From Chryseobacterium tructae (GTDB lineage: Bacteria; Bacteroidota; Bacteroidia; Flavobacteriales; Weeksellaceae), in the NCBI RefSeq assembly GCF_030409875.1, contig NZ_JAUFQR010000003.1, positions 62,001 through 126,000 of the forward strand: a stretch of DNA of 64,000 nucleotides, given 5' to 3'. Both the position numbers and the translations under genes were made by a program. The notes beneath the pieces were generated by a model. The model was not told the origin of the DNA and did not search any database. It was given only the letters and a program-made list of their open reading frames with translations. Shown here piece after piece: positions 18,046 through 27,229 of this stretch (position 1 is its first letter; each line of letters begins with the position of its first letter).

Positions 18046-19425
18046 TTAATATCCAGTCGTTCTAGACAGTTTAGACTGCATTAAGCCATCATAATGATGG
18101 TTCAGCAGATAAGTATTAATCTGTTGAACTGTATCTAAAATTACACCCACCATAATTAATAGTGACGTTCCCCCGAAAAATAGGGCGAACGCATCTGTCT
18201 GAACAAAGCTTCCATGCACAATTGCTGGAAGGACTGCAAAGATAGATAAAAAAATTGCACCTGGCAAGGTAATTTTTGATAAAATATCATCTAAGTAATC
18301 TGCTGTCTCTTTTCCGGGTCTTACTTTCGGTACTAAACCTCCATTTCTCTTCAAATCATCAGCCATTTGGTTCACCGGAATTGTAATTGCAGTATAGAAA
18401 AACGAGAAGATAATAATTAATAGCGCAAACAATACGTTGTATTGCCAGCTAAAAACATTCTTGAAACCTGCAAGAAAAGTGTTGGACTCGTCGAATTTTG
18501 TTAATAATCCTGGTACGAACATCAATGCCTGAGCAAAGATAATCGGCATTACACCAGCAGCATTTACTTTCAATGGAATCCATTGTCTTGCGCCCTGCAT
18601 AAGATTCTTGTTTACACCTCCTCTTGCTTGAGCTCTGCTTACATACTGAATAGGAATTTTTCTAACAGCAACTGATAAAATCACTGCTAAAAGAACTACC
18701 AACATCCAGAATAATACTTCGATAAGGATCATGATAGATCCCATTCCTCCTTTTCCGTTCTGCACGGCCATCTCCTGTACGAATGCCTCAGGTAATCTTG
18801 AAAGAATCCCCACCATAATCAGGATAGAGATACCATTTCCGATTCCCTTATCGGTAATCTTTTCACCTAACCACATTGCGAATACTGAACCACCTACCAA
18901 GATTACAATACTTGGCAACCAGAACATAATCGAATTTGGTTCTACAAAATATGCAGATTGGAACTGAGCATACGGTAAGAATAATTGAGTAATAGAAGTT
19001 AAGTAAGAAGGTGCCTGTACCAGACAAACTCCAATCGTTAACCATCTTGTAATTTGGTTCAATGTATTTCTACCTGACTCTCCATCTTTCTGAAGCTTCT
19101 GAAGATAAGGAATAGCCATCCCCATCAACTGAACAATAATAGAAGCAGAAATATAAGGCATGATTCCCAACGCCATTACGGAAGCGTGGCTGAAAGCTCC
19201 CCCCGTAAACGACGAAAGCAAGCCAAGGAGACCTGCTCCTTGCTTGTTACCGCCTTGATTTTTATAATGCTCTAAGAGATCTCCCACTTCTGCAAGGTTA
19301 ATTGCTGGAAGTGAAATATAAGATGCGAATCTATACACAAGGATTATACCTAAAGTGAAGAGAATTTTATCTCTAAGCTCTTTAAGACTCCAAATATTTT
19401 TAAGTGTTTGTATAAATTCTTTCAT
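18046..19425 (-). CDS. secY: Protein translocase subunit SecY
   Basis: 459 residues with ten transmembrane helices, the central channel of the Sec translocon in the inner membrane. It begins MKEFIQTLKNIWSLKELRDK and shows typical segments: GIMPYISASIIVQLM in the plug/lateral-gate region, IPIQYVSRAQARGG in the large cytoplasmic loop, and GLVPKVRPGKETADYLD in the next one. It serves export of all the signal-peptide proteins seen here, including the T9SS substrates, which cross the inner membrane through Sec. It lies between rplO (10-base gap) and infA, as in most bacteria. Confidence 0.97.
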   Translation of the reverse strand: MKEFIQTLKNIWSLKELRDKILFTLGIILVYRFASYISLPAINLAEVGDLLEHYKNQGGNKQGAGLLGLLSSFTGGAFSHASVMALGIMPYISASIIVQLMGMAIPYLQKLQKDGESGRNTLNQITRWLTIGVCLVQAPSYLTSITQLFLPYAQFQSAYFVEPNSIMFWLPSIVILVGGSVFAMWLGEKITDKGIGNGISILIMVGILSRLPEAFVQEMAVQNGKGGMGSIMILIEVLFWMLVVLLAVILSVAVRKIPIQYVSRAQARGGVNKNLMQGARQWIPLKVNAAGVMPIIFAQALMFVPGLLTKFDESNTFLAGFKNVFSWQYNVLFALLIIIFSFFYTAITIPVNQMADDLKRNGGLVPKVRPGKETADYLDDILSKITLPGAIFLSIFAVLPAIVHGSFVQTDAFALFFGGTSLLIMVGVILDTVQQINTYLLNHHYDGLMQSKLSRTTGY

Positions 19426-19434
19426 TAGTAAGTA

Positions 19435-19884
19435 TTATAAGGTAATTGCTTTTCCACCTGCCTTAGCAATAAGCTCTTCAGCAGATTTCGTGAATTTATC
19501 AGCAGAGATTGAAACCGCAGATTTCAATTCTCCTCTACCCATAATTTTCACTAATTCGTTTTTAGAAACGATACCGTTTGCTACTAAAACTTCTTTCGTG
19601 ATATCTCCAGTGATGGATTTGTTCTCGATTAAAGTCTGGATAGTATCAAGGTTCACCCCTCTAAACTCTTTTCTGTTTACGTTTTTGAATCCGAATTTAG
19701 GTAATCTTCTTTGTAAAGGCATCTGTCCACCTTCGAAACCGATCTTCTGAGAATAACCAGCTCTAGCTTTCTGACCTTTGTGTCCTTTTGTTGAAGTACC
19801 TCCTTTTCCAGTACCTTGTCCTCTACCAATTCTTTTTGAATTGAAAGTAGAACCTGCTGCTGGTTGTATATTGTTTAAATTCAT
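19435..19884 (-). CDS. rplO: 50S ribosomal protein L15
   Basis: 149 residues (144 in E. coli). The Gly-rich N-terminal extension that threads into 23S rRNA is clear: RIGRGQGTGKGGTSTKGHKG, then QKARAGYSQKIGFEGGQMPL. The globular C-terminal half holds the usual ELVKIMGRGEL and ends GGKAITL. It lies between rpmD and secY, co-transcribed. Start is the ATG at 19882-19884. Confidence 0.97.
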   Translation of the reverse strand: MNLNNIQPAAGSTFNSKRIGRGQGTGKGGTSTKGHKGQKARAGYSQKIGFEGGQMPLQRRLPKFGFKNVNRKEFRGVNLDTIQTLIENKSITGDITKEVLVANGIVSKNELVKIMGRGELKSAVSISADKFTKSAEELIAKAGGKAITL

Positions 19885-19905
19885 TTTAATTTCTCTTTTA
19901 TAAAA

Positions 19906-20082
19906 TTATTTTTGAACTTCTAGTAAGTGACCTACAGCAGCTATCATTCCTAAGATGGAAGGAGTAGCTTCGTGCTCTACAACTTGGTGAAGTTTTTTTA
20001 ATCCTAATGCTTCAAGCGTTCTCTTTTGGGTTTTTGTTCTACCAATAGCGCTTCTTACTTGCTTTACTTTAATTGTTGCCAT
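19906..20082 (-). CDS. rpmD: 50S ribosomal protein L30
   Basis: 58 residues, translated by hand. It begins MATIKVKQVRSAIGRTKTQK, has LEALGLKKLHQVV in the middle and ends HLLEVQK, matching the L30 family and its 59-residue length in E. coli. It fills the gap between rpsE and rplO in the usual spc order. Start is the ATG at 20080-20082. Confidence 0.95.
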   Translation of the reverse strand: MATIKVKQVRSAIGRTKTQKRTLEALGLKKLHQVVEHEATPSILGMIAAVGHLLEVQK

Positions 20083-20092
20083 TGTTTTATTA

Positions 20093-20614
20093 TTAACCGT
20101 TAAACACTTTACTTAGAGAAACTCCTCTCATTCTAGCGATCTCTTCAGGTCTTCTGATGTCTAATAACGCTTTGAAAGTAGCTTTCACTACGTTGTGAGG
20201 GTTAGAAGATCCTTTAGATTTTGAAAGGATATCGTGAATACCAGCTGATTCCAATACTGCTCTTACCGCACCACCGGCGATAAGTCCTGTACCGTGAGAA
20301 GCAGGTCTTAAGAAGATATCTGCACCACCGTATCTAGCAGTAGTTTGGTGAGGAATAGTGTGGTTCATTACAGGAACTTTAACAAGGTTTTTCTTAGCGT
20401 CTTCAACTGCTTTAGCAATTGCAGAAGCAACCTCTTTAGATTTTCCTAAACCGAAACCGATAATACCTTCTTCATTTCCTACTACAACAATAGCAGAAAA
20501 TCCGAAAGCTCTACCCCCTTTTGTTACTTTTGTTACTCTGTTAACAGCTACGAGACGATCTTTTAATTCTAATCCTCCCGGTTTTACTCTTTCTATATTA
20601 TCTAGTCCTAACAT
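20093..20614 (-). CDS. rpsE: 30S ribosomal protein S5
   Basis: 173 residues (167 in E. coli). The double-stranded-RNA-binding N-domain is seen in [20 protein letters not shown], followed by [17 protein letters not shown], and the C-terminal S5 domain in [20 protein letters not shown] and [20 protein letters not shown]5 works with S4 in decoding accuracy at the mRNA entry. It sits between rplR and rpmD. Start is the ATG at 20612-20614. Confidence 0.97.
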   Translation of the reverse strand: MLGLDNIERVKPGGLELKDRLVAVNRVTKVTKGGRAFGFSAIVVVGNEEGIIGFGLGKSKEVASAIAKAVEDAKKNLVKVPVMNHTIPHQTTARYGGADIFLRPASHGTGLIAGGAVRAVLESAGIHDILSKSKGSSNPHNVVKATFKALLDIRRPEEIARMRGVSLSKVFNG

Positions 20615-20633
20615 ATTTTCCGAAATTTAATGA

Positions 20634-20987
20634 TTAGAATTTAAGTCCACCTTCTCTCGCACCATCAGCTAGAGCTTTTACTCTACCGTGGTAAACGAAA
20701 CCGTTTCTGTCAAATACAATACTTTCGATTCCTGCAGCGATAGCTTTAGCAGCGATAGCTTTACCAACAGCAGCAGAAATTTCAGTTTTAGTACCTTTAG
20801 CGTCTACACCTTTCTCTCTAGAAGAAGCTGATGCTAAAGTTTTACCATTTTTATCGTCGATTAACTGAGCGTAAATTTCCTTATTACTTTTGTATACAGA
20901 TAATCTTGGCAATTCAGAAGATCCAGAGATTTTCCCTCTTACTCTTCTTTTGATTCTTATTCTTTTTTCTAATTTACTTAATGCCAT
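20634..20987 (-). CDS. rplR: 50S ribosomal protein L18
   Basis: 117 residues, the E. coli length. It has the Arg/Lys-rich N-terminus ([20 protein letters not shown]) and the 5S-rRNA-binding core with [18 protein letters not shown] and the C-terminal [21 protein letters not shown]18 brings 5S rRNA into the 50S subunit together with L5. It lies between rplF and rpsE. Start is the ATG at 20985-20987. Confidence 0.97.
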   Translation of the reverse strand: MALSKLEKRIRIKRRVRGKISGSSELPRLSVYKSNKEIYAQLIDDKNGKTLASASSREKGVDAKGTKTEISAAVGKAIAAKAIAAGIESIVFDRNGFVYHGRVKALADGAREGGLKF

Positions 20988-21002
20988 AATACTTATAATT
21001 TA

Positions 21003-21548
21003 TTAAGCAGATTTACCAGCTTTACGTCTAACAATTTCTCCTACGAATCTTACACCTTTTCCTTTGTATGGCTCAGGCTTTCTGAAAGAACGGATCTTTG
21101 CAGTCACCATTCCTAGAAGTTGCTTGTCGTGAGACGCTAAAGTAATAATTGGGTTTTTACCTTTTTCAGTCAATGTATCAACTTTTACTTCACTTGGAAG
21201 TTCTAATACGATACCGTGAGAGAATCCTAAAGCTAACTCAAGTTTTTGACCTGTGTGAGAAGCTCTGTATCCTACCCCTACTAGTTCCAGTTTCTTTTCG
21301 AAACCTTCAGTTACACCAACGATCATGTTGGCGATTAACGCTCTGTATAAACCGTGAAGCGCTTTGTGTTGTTTAGAATCAGATGGTCTGTTTACGTTAA
21401 GTTCACCCTCTTTCTGTTCTAAAGTAATTCCTGCTGTAAGCTCTTGAGAAAGTTCTCCTTTCGCTCCTTTTACAGTTACTACACCATTGTTTTCAGTGAT
21501 TGTAACTCCAGCTGGAATTGTTATAATTGCTTTACCAATTCTTGACAT
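21003..21548 (-). CDS. rplF: 50S ribosomal protein L6
   Basis: 181 residues (177 in E. coli), made of two repeated alpha-beta domains. It begins MSRIGKAIITIPAGVTITEN; the C-terminal signature is PEPYKGKGVRFVGEIVRRKA, which lies near the sarcin-ricin loop and the factor-binding site. It lies between rpsH and rplR as in the standard spc order. Start is the ATG at 21546-21548. Confidence 0.97.
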   Translation of the reverse strand: MSRIGKAIITIPAGVTITENNGVVTVKGAKGELSQELTAGITLEQKEGELNVNRPSDSKQHKALHGLYRALIANMIVGVTEGFEKKLELVGVGYRASHTGQKLELALGFSHGIVLELPSEVKVDTLTEKGKNPIITLASHDKQLLGMVTAKIRSFRKPEPYKGKGVRFVGEIVRRKAGKSA

Positions 21549-21565
21549 TTTCCTCTGATTAAAAA

Positions 21566-21964
21566 TTAATAAACATAGCAGATTACTTCACCGCCTACTT
21601 TCTCTTCTCTAGCTTTCTTGTCAGTCATTACTCCTTTAGAAGTAGAGATGATAGAAATACCCAAACCGTTTAGTACTCTTGGAAGTTCAGTAGAACCTTT
21701 GTACTGTCTCAAACCTGGTCTTGAAGCTCTTTGAATAGACTTAATAGCAGGTTTGTTAGTTTGCTTATCGTACTTTAAAGCGATTTTGATCACTCCTTGA
21801 ACAGCGTTATCTTCAAACTTGTAGTTTAAGATATACCCTTGATCAAATAGGATCTTAGTAATCTCCTTTTTGATTTTCGATGCAGGAATTTCCACCACTT
21901 TGTGGCCTGCGCTTTGTGCGTTCCTTACTCTTGTTAGGAAATCTGAAATTGGATCTGTTACCAT
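21566..21964 (-). CDS. rpsH: 30S ribosomal protein S8
   Basis: 132 residues (130 in E. coli). It begins MVTDPISDFLTRVRNAQSAG and carries the signature GLGISIISTSKGVMTDKKAR near the C-terminus, where it binds helix 21 of 16S rRNA. In E. coli S8 represses the spc operon by binding its mRNA; here a 147-base structured gap lies directly upstream, a possible site for similar control. Start is the ATG at 21962-21964. Confidence 0.97.
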   Translation of the reverse strand: MVTDPISDFLTRVRNAQSAGHKVVEIPASKIKKEITKILFDQGYILNYKFEDNAVQGVIKIALKYDKQTNKPAIKSIQRASRPGLRQYKGSTELPRVLNGLGISIISTSKGVMTDKKAREEKVGGEVICYVY

Positions 21965-22021
21965 TTTTCTTTTATAAATTATTGGTTAAAGAACAATCAG
22001 TTTTGAAAAGACTTGAAGAGA

Positions 22022-22059
22022 AAAATATCAGACGTCAGAAATCTTCGGTCTGATATTTT
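22022..22059 (-). terminator. Terminator-like hairpin inside the spc operon (rpsN-rpsH gap)
   Basis: AAAATATCAGAC (22022-22033) pairs perfectly with GTCTGATATTTT (22048-22059) across a 14-base loop, and TTCTCTT follows on the - strand. The form is that of a Rho-independent terminator, yet six or more ribosomal genes lie downstream, so it may be a partial terminator, attenuator or protein-binding leader. Confidence 0.65.
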
Positions 22060-22111
22060 AATTCTTTAGTATCTTGACAACTTAATTGTCCCGATTTTTA
22101 ATTAGTAATTA

Positions 22112-22381
22112 TTACCAACTAGCTTTTCTTACACCTGGGATAAGACCGCTGTTAGCCATTTCTCTGAAAGTTACTCTGGAAATACCAAACGTTCTCATGT
22201 ATCCTCTTGGTCTCCCTGTTAGTTTACATCTGTTGTGTAATCTTACAGGAGAAGCATTTTTAGGCAATTTTTGAAGTCCTTCGTAATCACCAGCTTCTTT
22301 AAGAGCTTGTCTTTTAGCAGCGTATTTAGCAACTAGTGCTTCTCTTTTGCGCTCACGCGCTTTCATTGATTCTTTAGCCAT
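22112..22381 (-). CDS. rpsN: 30S ribosomal protein S14 (zinc-free type)
   Basis: 89 residues, shorter than the 101 of E. coli. It begins [20 protein letters not shown] and holds the C-terminal signature [19 protein letters not shown]. It has a single Cys, so it lacks the zinc ribbon of the short C+ form. S14 lies in the 30S head. It follows rplE by three bases; a 147-base gap with a hairpin separates it from rpsH. Confidence 0.96.
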   Translation of the reverse strand: MAKESMKARERKREALVAKYAAKRQALKEAGDYEGLQKLPKNASPVRLHNRCKLTGRPRGYMRTFGISRVTFREMANSGLIPGVRKASW

Positions 22382-22384
22382 TTC

Positions 22385-22936
22385 TTAGTTCTTTTTAAAT
22401 GGTAAACCGAAGTGAGTTAATAATGCTTTAGCTTCTTTATCTGTTTTCGCAGTTGTTACGAAAGTGATGTCCATCCCTTGGATTTTTTTCACTTTGTCAA
22501 TTACGATTTCAGGGAAGATAATTTGCTCAGTAATACCTAAGTTGTAGTTACCTCTACCATCGAAACCATCTGCTTTGATACCAGAGAAATCTCTGATACG
22601 TGGTAAAGCAGAAGAAGTAAGTCTGTCTAAGAACTCATACATTCTCTGAGCTCTCAAAGTTACTTTTGCACCTACAGGCATTCCTTTTCTCAATTTGAAT
22701 GCAGCTTCGTCTTTCTTAGAGATTGTACCTACTGCTTTCTGACCTGTGATGTTTGTTAATTCTTCTACTGCATAATCGATAATTTTCTTATCTGCAGTAG
22801 CGTCACCTAAACCTTGTGATACAACGATTTTCTCTAATCTAGGTACTTGCATGATTGACTTATACCCGAATTCTTCCATCATTGCAGGAACAATTGTCTC
22901 TTTGTATATTTTTTTGGGTCTTGCTATAAATTCCAT
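22385..22936 (-). CDS. rplE: 50S ribosomal protein L5
   Basis: 183 residues (179 in E. coli). It begins [20 protein letters not shown] and shows the L5 signature [18 protein letters not shown] and the C-terminal part with [21 protein letters not shown]5 carries 5S rRNA and touches P-site tRNA. It lies between rplX and rpsN. Start is the ATG at 22934-22936. Confidence 0.97.
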   Translation of the reverse strand: MEFIARPKKIYKETIVPAMMEEFGYKSIMQVPRLEKIVVSQGLGDATADKKIIDYAVEELTNITGQKAVGTISKKDEAAFKLRKGMPVGAKVTLRAQRMYEFLDRLTSSALPRIRDFSGIKADGFDGRGNYNLGITEQIIFPEIVIDKVKKIQGMDITFVTTAKTDKEAKALLTHFGLPFKKN

Positions 22937-22947
22937 GTTAATTCAAA

Positions 22948-23273
22948 TTATAAAGTTTCACCCGTTTTTTTGTTGATTCTTACTTTCGTATCTCCTTCGA
23001 TTTTGAACCGATTTTGATAGCTTTTCCGTCTTTACCAACTAAAGCTACGTTTGAGATATGAATAGAAGCTTCTTTTTCAGTAATTCCTCCTTGAGGATTT
23101 GCAGCTGAAGGCTTAACGTGTTTTTTAACGATGTTAAGTCCTGCTACGATTACTCTAGGGTCTCTCCCTTCTTTCTTTATCACTTCAATAACTTCACCAG
23201 TCTTACCTTTGATATCTTTCTTACCAGTAGTAATGATTACGTTATCTCCTCTTTTTATTTTTAACTTTGACAT
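22948..23273 (-). CDS. rplX: 50S ribosomal protein L24 (frame interrupted by a one-base deletion)
   Basis: L24 helps start 50S assembly. The N-terminal KOW motif is clear: [20 protein letters not shown], then KTGEVIEV. The direct reading ends at residue 97 after [12 protein letters not shown]. At 23001-23004 a TTTT on the + strand should be TTTTT; with that base the protein continues [20 protein letters not shown] and ends with ETL at 22948, making 108 residues, close to 104 in E. coli. Sequence error is likely. Confidence 0.94.
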
Positions 23274-23294
23274 TTCTTTTAAAAATTTTAAAAA

Positions 23295-23663
23295 TTAAAG
23301 TACTTCAGGAGCTAATGAAATGATTTTCATATATTCTTTGTCTCTCAACTCACGAGCAACTGGTCCGAAAACACGCGTTCCTCTCATTTCTCCTGCTGCG
23401 TTTAGTAATACACAAGCATTGTCGTCGAATTTGATGTATGAACCATCTTTTCTTCTTACTGCTTTTTTAGTTCTTACTACTACAGCTTTAGATACCTGAC
23501 CTTTTTTTGCGTTTCCTGATGGTGTAGAATCTTTGATCGTAACAACGATTTTATCACCAACTGAAGCATATCTTCTTCTGGTTCCTCCCAGAACTCTGAT
23601 CACTAGTACTTCTTTAGCACCTGTGTTATCAGCAACTTTTAATCTTGATTCTGTTTGTAACAT
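23295..23663 (-). CDS. rplN: 50S ribosomal protein L14
   Basis: 122 residues (123 in E. coli). It begins [20 protein letters not shown] and has the L14 signature around [20 protein letters not shown] and [21 protein letters not shown]14 forms an intersubunit bridge. It lies between rpsQ and rplX in canonical order. Start is the ATG at 23661-23663. Confidence 0.97.
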   Translation of the reverse strand: MLQTESRLKVADNTGAKEVLVIRVLGGTRRRYASVGDKIVVTIKDSTPSGNAKKGQVSKAVVVRTKKAVRRKDGSYIKFDDNACVLLNAAGEMRGTRVFGPVARELRDKEYMKIISLAPEVL

Positions 23664-23665
23664 TA

Positions 23666-23920
23666 TTACTTAGCTTTTTCAATGATTCTTACTAATCTCC
23701 ATCTCTTGCTCTTGCTCATAGGTCTAGTTTCTTGGATCAAAACTGTATCACCTTCTGTGCATTCGTTGTTCTCGTCGTGTGCAGTATATTTTTTCGTTTT
23801 CAAAACGAATTTACCGTACATCGGGTGCTTTACTCTTGTAGTTTCACTAACAACAATAGTTTTTTCCATTTTATTGCTGGAAACCACTCCGATTCTTTCT
23901 TTTCTTAAATTTCTATCCAT
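23666..23920 (-). CDS. rpsQ: 30S ribosomal protein S17
   Basis: 84 residues, as in E. coli. It begins [20 protein letters not shown] and has the OB-fold signature [20 protein letters not shown] near the C-terminus. S17 is a primary 16S rRNA-binding protein. It lies between rpmC and rplN with gaps of two to twelve bases. Start is the ATG at 23918-23920. Confidence 0.97.
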   Translation of the reverse strand: MDRNLRKERIGVVSSNKMEKTIVVSETTRVKHPMYGKFVLKTKKYTAHDENNECTEGDTVLIQETRPMSKSKRWRLVRIIEKAK

Positions 23921-23932
23921 TGTAAAATGAAA

Positions 23933-24118
23933 TTATTGTTTGTTAGTTAACTCAGTATTTAGTCTAGCGATTGTTTTTCTCAAATCTTTGATTTGAATCG
24001 GGTTTTCAATTGGGCTGATTGCATGAGCCAATTTCAATTTAGAATATTGAGCTTTTGCTTCAGTTAATTGATTTTGAATATCACCCGCGCTTAAATTTTT
24101 AATATCAGCATTTTTCAT
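23933..24118 (-). CDS. rpmC: 50S ribosomal protein L29
   Basis: 61 residues from the ATG at 24116-24118. A TTG nine bases upstream would add three residues and is less likely. The protein is a helical hairpin with LSAGDIQNQLTEAKAQYSKL and the signature KDLRKTIARLNTEL, matching L29 (63 residues in E. coli), which sits at the tunnel exit and takes part in docking of signal recognition particle and trigger factor. It lies between rplP and rpsQ. Confidence 0.95.
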   Translation of the reverse strand: MKNADIKNLSAGDIQNQLTEAKAQYSKLKLAHAISPIENPIQIKDLRKTIARLNTELTNKQ

Positions 24119-24130
24119 TGTACTCAAAGA

Positions 24131-24556
24131 TTATAAAGGTTTAACAAAATCGTTAGCAACGATGAATTTAGTAACTACTGGTAATTTCTGTGCAGCAAGT
24201 CTTAAAGCTTCCTTAGCGATATCGTAAGGTACTCCTCCGATTTCAAACATAATTTTACCTGGTTTTACTACAGCTACCCAGTATTCAACAGCACCTTTAC
24301 CTTTACCCATACGTACTTCCGCTGGTTTTTTAGTAATTGGCTTATCTGGGAAGATTTTGATCCATAGTTGACCTTCTCTCTTCATGTATCTTGTCGCAGC
24401 AATACGAGCCGCTTCAATTTGTCTTGCTGTAATCCAAGCTCCTTCCGTCGCTTTGATCCCAAAAGTTCCGTATGCAAGTTGACTACCTCTTTGGGCATTC
24501 CCCTTCATCTTCATCTTGTGAACTCTACGGAATTTGGTTCTTTTTGGTTGTAACAT
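24131..24556 (-). CDS. rplP: 50S ribosomal protein L16
   Basis: 141 residues (136 in E. coli). It begins [20 protein letters not shown] and has the signature [20 protein letters not shown] and then [20 protein letters not shown]16 lies at the A-site tRNA and is needed for peptidyl transfer. The gap to the preceding gene rpsC is unusually long (97 bases) and holds a tandem repeat. Start is the ATG at 24554-24556. Confidence 0.97.
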   Translation of the reverse strand: MLQPKRTKFRRVHKMKMKGNAQRGSQLAYGTFGIKATEGAWITARQIEAARIAATRYMKREGQLWIKIFPDKPITKKPAEVRMGKGKGAVEYWVAVVKPGKIMFEIGGVPYDIAKEALRLAAQKLPVVTKFIVANDFVKPL

Positions 24557-24566
24557 AATTTCTAAA

Positions 24567-24651
24567 TTTTAGATTTTAGATTTTAGATTTTAGATTTTTT
24601 TTATTTTAAAAAAGTAACGGTAATTTAAAATTCAAAATTTCTAATCTAAAA
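24567..24651. repeat. Tandem TTTTAGA repeat with inverted partner in the rpsC-rplP gap
   Basis: Four perfect copies of the 7-base unit TTTTAGA fill 24567-24594. The complement TCTAAAA occurs at 24645-24651, so the transcript can fold one arm on the other, with a choice of registers. Most gaps in this cluster are under 30 bases, which makes this low-complexity insert stand out. Confidence 0.8.
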
Positions 24652-24653
24652 TT

Positions 24654-25403
24654 TTAATTATTATTGTTATTGTTGTTGTTTTTTCTAGGTCTTCTGTTGT
24701 CTCTGTCTCCACCTCTGTTTCCTCTGTCTGACTGACCTCCTTTTTTCTGTTGTCCCACTAGTGGAGAAAGTTCTCTTTTACCGTAAACTTCACCTTTCAT
24801 GATCCAAACTTTCACTCCTAATCTACCGTAAGTAGTGTGAGCTTCTGCCCAGTGGTAATCAATATCAGCTCTGAAAGTAGACAATGGAATTCTTCCTTCT
24901 TTGAAAGATTCTGATCTTGCCATTTCAGCTCCGTTCAATCTACCAGAGATTTGAACTTTGATACCTTCAGCACCCATTCTCATAGTACTTGCCATTGCCA
25001 TTTTAACAGCTCTTCTGTAAGAAATTCTGTTTTCAATTTGCTTAGAAATACTATCAGCAACTAGTACAGCATCTAATTCAGGTCTTTTGATTTCGAAGAT
25101 GTTGATTTGAATATCCTTACCTGTAAGTTTCTTCAATTCTTCTTTCAATTTATCAACTTCCTGACCTCCTTTACCGATGATAAGTCCCGGTCTAGCAGTA
25201 GTGATTGTAACTGTTACTAATTTAAGTGTTCTTTCAATATAGATTTTTGAAATACCACCTTTAGATAATCTAGCCTCAAGGTATCTTCTGATTTTGTAGT
25301 CTTCAGCGATTCTGTCTCCATAATCGTTTCCACCAAACCAGTTAGAATCCCATCCTCTGATGATACCTAATCTATTACCAATTGGATTTGTCTTCTGTCC
25401 CAT
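24654..25403 (-). CDS. rpsC: 30S ribosomal protein S3
   Basis: 249 residues (233 in E. coli). It begins [20 protein letters not shown] and has the KH RNA-binding domain with [19 protein letters not shown], and the C-terminal domain with [20 protein letters not shown] and [10 protein letters not shown]. The last 35 residues are a low-complexity Arg/Gly/Asn tail ([19 protein letters not shown]) ending in a run of eight Asn. S3 lies at the mRNA entry and helps unwind mRNA. Start is the ATG at 25401-25403. Confidence 0.97.
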   Translation of the reverse strand: MGQKTNPIGNRLGIIRGWDSNWFGGNDYGDRIAEDYKIRRYLEARLSKGGISKIYIERTLKLVTVTITTARPGLIIGKGGQEVDKLKEELKKLTGKDIQINIFEIKRPELDAVLVADSISKQIENRISYRRAVKMAMASTMRMGAEGIKVQISGRLNGAEMARSESFKEGRIPLSTFRADIDYHWAEAHTTYGRLGVKVWIMKGEVYGKRELSPLVGQQKKGGQSDRGNRGGDRDNRRPRKNNNNNNNN

Positions 25404-25410
25404 ACCTTGA

Positions 25411-25808
25411 TTAATTTTCTTTATTACCTAAGATTAATGTAACGTGGTTAGATCTTTTTCTGATTCTATACCCTCTACCTTGTGGAGCTGGTCTTAGTCT
25501 CTTCAATTGTCTTGCACTATCCACGAAGATTTCTTTAACGATAAGGTTTGCTTCTTCAATATCAGCACCTTCGTTTTTGCCTGCCAGTTTGCCATAGCAG
25601 AAAGAAGTAATTTCTCTAACTTGTTAGATGCATCCTTCTTTGAATATTTTAGGATATAAAGAGCTTTATCTACCTGTTCTCCTCTAATGATATCAACTAC
25701 TAATCTCATTTTTCTTGGAGAAGATGGGCAATTATTTAATGAAGCTTTTACAACGTCTTTGTTAGCTTCTTTTCTTGCGATTGAACTATCTTGTTTTCTT
25801 GATCCCAT
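25411..25808 (-). CDS. rplV: 50S ribosomal protein L22 (frame interrupted by a one-base deletion)
   Basis: L22 lines the exit tunnel. The first 76 residues are canonical ([20 protein letters not shown], then [13 protein letters not shown]). At 25574-25578 the + strand has TTTTT where TTTTTT is expected, and the direct reading goes off frame to stop after 101 residues. With the base restored the protein reads [15 protein letters not shown], then [20 protein letters not shown] and ends LGNKEN at 25411: 132 residues, normal for the phylum. The tunnel-lining hairpin lies in the restored part. Sequence error is likely. Confidence 0.95.
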
Positions 25809-25810
25809 GA

Positions 25811-26089
25811 TTATCTGCTTCCTTTGTTTTTGTTACCACCATGACCTCTGAAAGATCTTGTTGGAGAAAATTCGCCTAACTTGTGACCAACCATGTTTTC
25901 TGTAACATATACAGGGATAAAAGATTTCCCGTTGTGTACTGCAATAGTTTGTCCTACGAAGTCCGGAGAGATCATCGATGCTCTAGACCAAGTTTTGATA
26001 ACTGTCTTCTTACCAGACTCTATATTTGCCTGAACCTTCTTATCTAAAGTATGATGAATGAACGGTCCTTTCTTAAGTGATCTTGCCAT
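25811..26089 (-). CDS. rpsS: 30S ribosomal protein S19
   Basis: 92 residues, as in E. coli. It begins [20 protein letters not shown] and has the C-terminal signature [21 protein letters not shown]19 forms part of the 30S head with S13. It lies between rplB and rplV with gaps of two bases on each side. Start is the ATG at 26087-26089. Confidence 0.97.
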   Translation of the reverse strand: MARSLKKGPFIHHTLDKKVQANIESGKKTVIKTWSRASMISPDFVGQTIAVHNGKSFIPVYVTENMVGHKLGEFSPTRSFRGHGGNKNKGSR

Positions 26090-26091
26090 AA

Positions 26092-26913
26092 TTATTTTCT
26101 TTTAGATACGATGTAACGGTTAGACACTTTGTTTTTCTTTCTAGTTTTGTAACCTTTAGACGGCATACCGTTTCTAGATCTTGGGTGACCTCCTGAAGAA
26201 CGTCCTTCACCACCTCCCATTGGGTGATCTACTGGGTTCATTACAACCGCTCTTGTTCTTGGTCTTCTACCTAACCATCTGCTTCTACCAGCCTTACCTG
26301 ATACAGTTAACTGGTGGTCAGAGTTAGAAACTGATCCAATCATTGCATAACATTCAGTAAGGATCATTCTTGATTCTCCTGAAGGCAATTTGATGATTGC
26401 ATATTTTCCATCTCTAGAAGTTAATTGAGCTGAAGAACCAGCACTTCTTGCTAAAATTGCACCTTGACCAGGTTTCATTTCAACACAAGAAATAACAGTA
26501 CCTAAAGGAATGTTTTTCAACTTCATTGCGTTCCCTACATTTGGTTCTACGCTTTCACCAGAAATTACTTTCTGATCAACTTTGATACCGTTTGGAGCGA
26601 TGATATATCTCTTCTCTCCGTCAGCATACTCTAATAAAGCGATAAATGCAGTTCTGTTTGGATCGTATTCTACAGATTTTACAGTGGCTTCAACGTTTGC
26701 TTTGTTTCTTTTGAAGTCAATAATTCTGTATTTCTTTTTGTGTCCACCTCCGGTGTAACGCATGGTCATTTTACCTGTTTGGTTACGTCCACCTGACTTT
26801 TTAATACCAACTGTTAGAGATTTCTCTGGTTTGTTGGTAGTAATTTCCTCAAAATTGTTTACAATTCTGAATCTCTGTCCCGGGGTGATAGGTTTTAATT
26901 TTCTAACAGACAT
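26092..26913 (-). CDS. rplB: 50S ribosomal protein L2
   Basis: 273 residues, the E. coli length. It begins [20 protein letters not shown] and carries the C-terminal signature [20 protein letters not shown], which approaches the peptidyl-transferase centre and includes the conserved His. The middle has [20 protein letters not shown]. It lies between rplW and rpsS. Start is the ATG at 26911-26913. Confidence 0.98.
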   Translation of the reverse strand: MSVRKLKPITPGQRFRIVNNFEEITTNKPEKSLTVGIKKSGGRNQTGKMTMRYTGGGHKKKYRIIDFKRNKANVEATVKSVEYDPNRTAFIALLEYADGEKRYIIAPNGIKVDQKVISGESVEPNVGNAMKLKNIPLGTVISCVEMKPGQGAILARSAGSSAQLTSRDGKYAIIKLPSGESRMILTECYAMIGSVSNSDHQLTVSGKAGRSRWLGRRPRTRAVVMNPVDHPMGGGEGRSSGGHPRSRNGMPSKGYKTRKKNKVSNRYIVSKRK

Positions 26914-26935
26914 TACTATTATTTATAATTAATAA

Positions 26936-27226
26936 TTAATTTACAGCAAAAATATCGATAACCTCACCTTCAACAAGTTTAATTACCGCTTTTTTCAATT
27001 TGTTTGTCTTTCCTACTTGAAGACCTTTTTTAGTGTATTTTGAAGAAACCTTCGGAGCATAAATCATTGTGTTAACGTCTGCTACTTTTACACCATAAGC
27101 TGCTTCTACAGCTTTTTTAATCTGGATTTTATTCGACTTAGGGTTAACTAAGAAAGAATAAGTACCTCTTAAATCTGTAAGGTAGTTAGCCTTTTCTGAA
27201 ATAACTGGTTTAATAATAACTGACAT
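26936..27226 (-). CDS. rplW: 50S ribosomal protein L23
   Basis: 96 residues (100 in E. coli). It begins MSVIIKPVISEKANYLTDLR and has NKIQIKKAVEAAYGVKVADV, the L23 core that docks trigger factor and signal recognition particle at the tunnel exit. The extended loop that reaches into the tunnel is YAPKVSSKYTKKGLQVGKTN. It lies between rplD and rplB. Start is the ATG at 27224-27226. Confidence 0.97.
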   Translation of the reverse strand: MSVIIKPVISEKANYLTDLRGTYSFLVNPKSNKIQIKKAVEAAYGVKVADVNTMIYAPKVSSKYTKKGLQVGKTNKLKKAVIKLVEGEVIDIFAVN

Positions 27227-27229
27227 GAC

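Noticed and set aside
24567..24594. The TTTTAGA array as a CRISPR array
   Set aside because: Units are 7 bases and contiguous, with no spacers, and there are no cas genes in the window.
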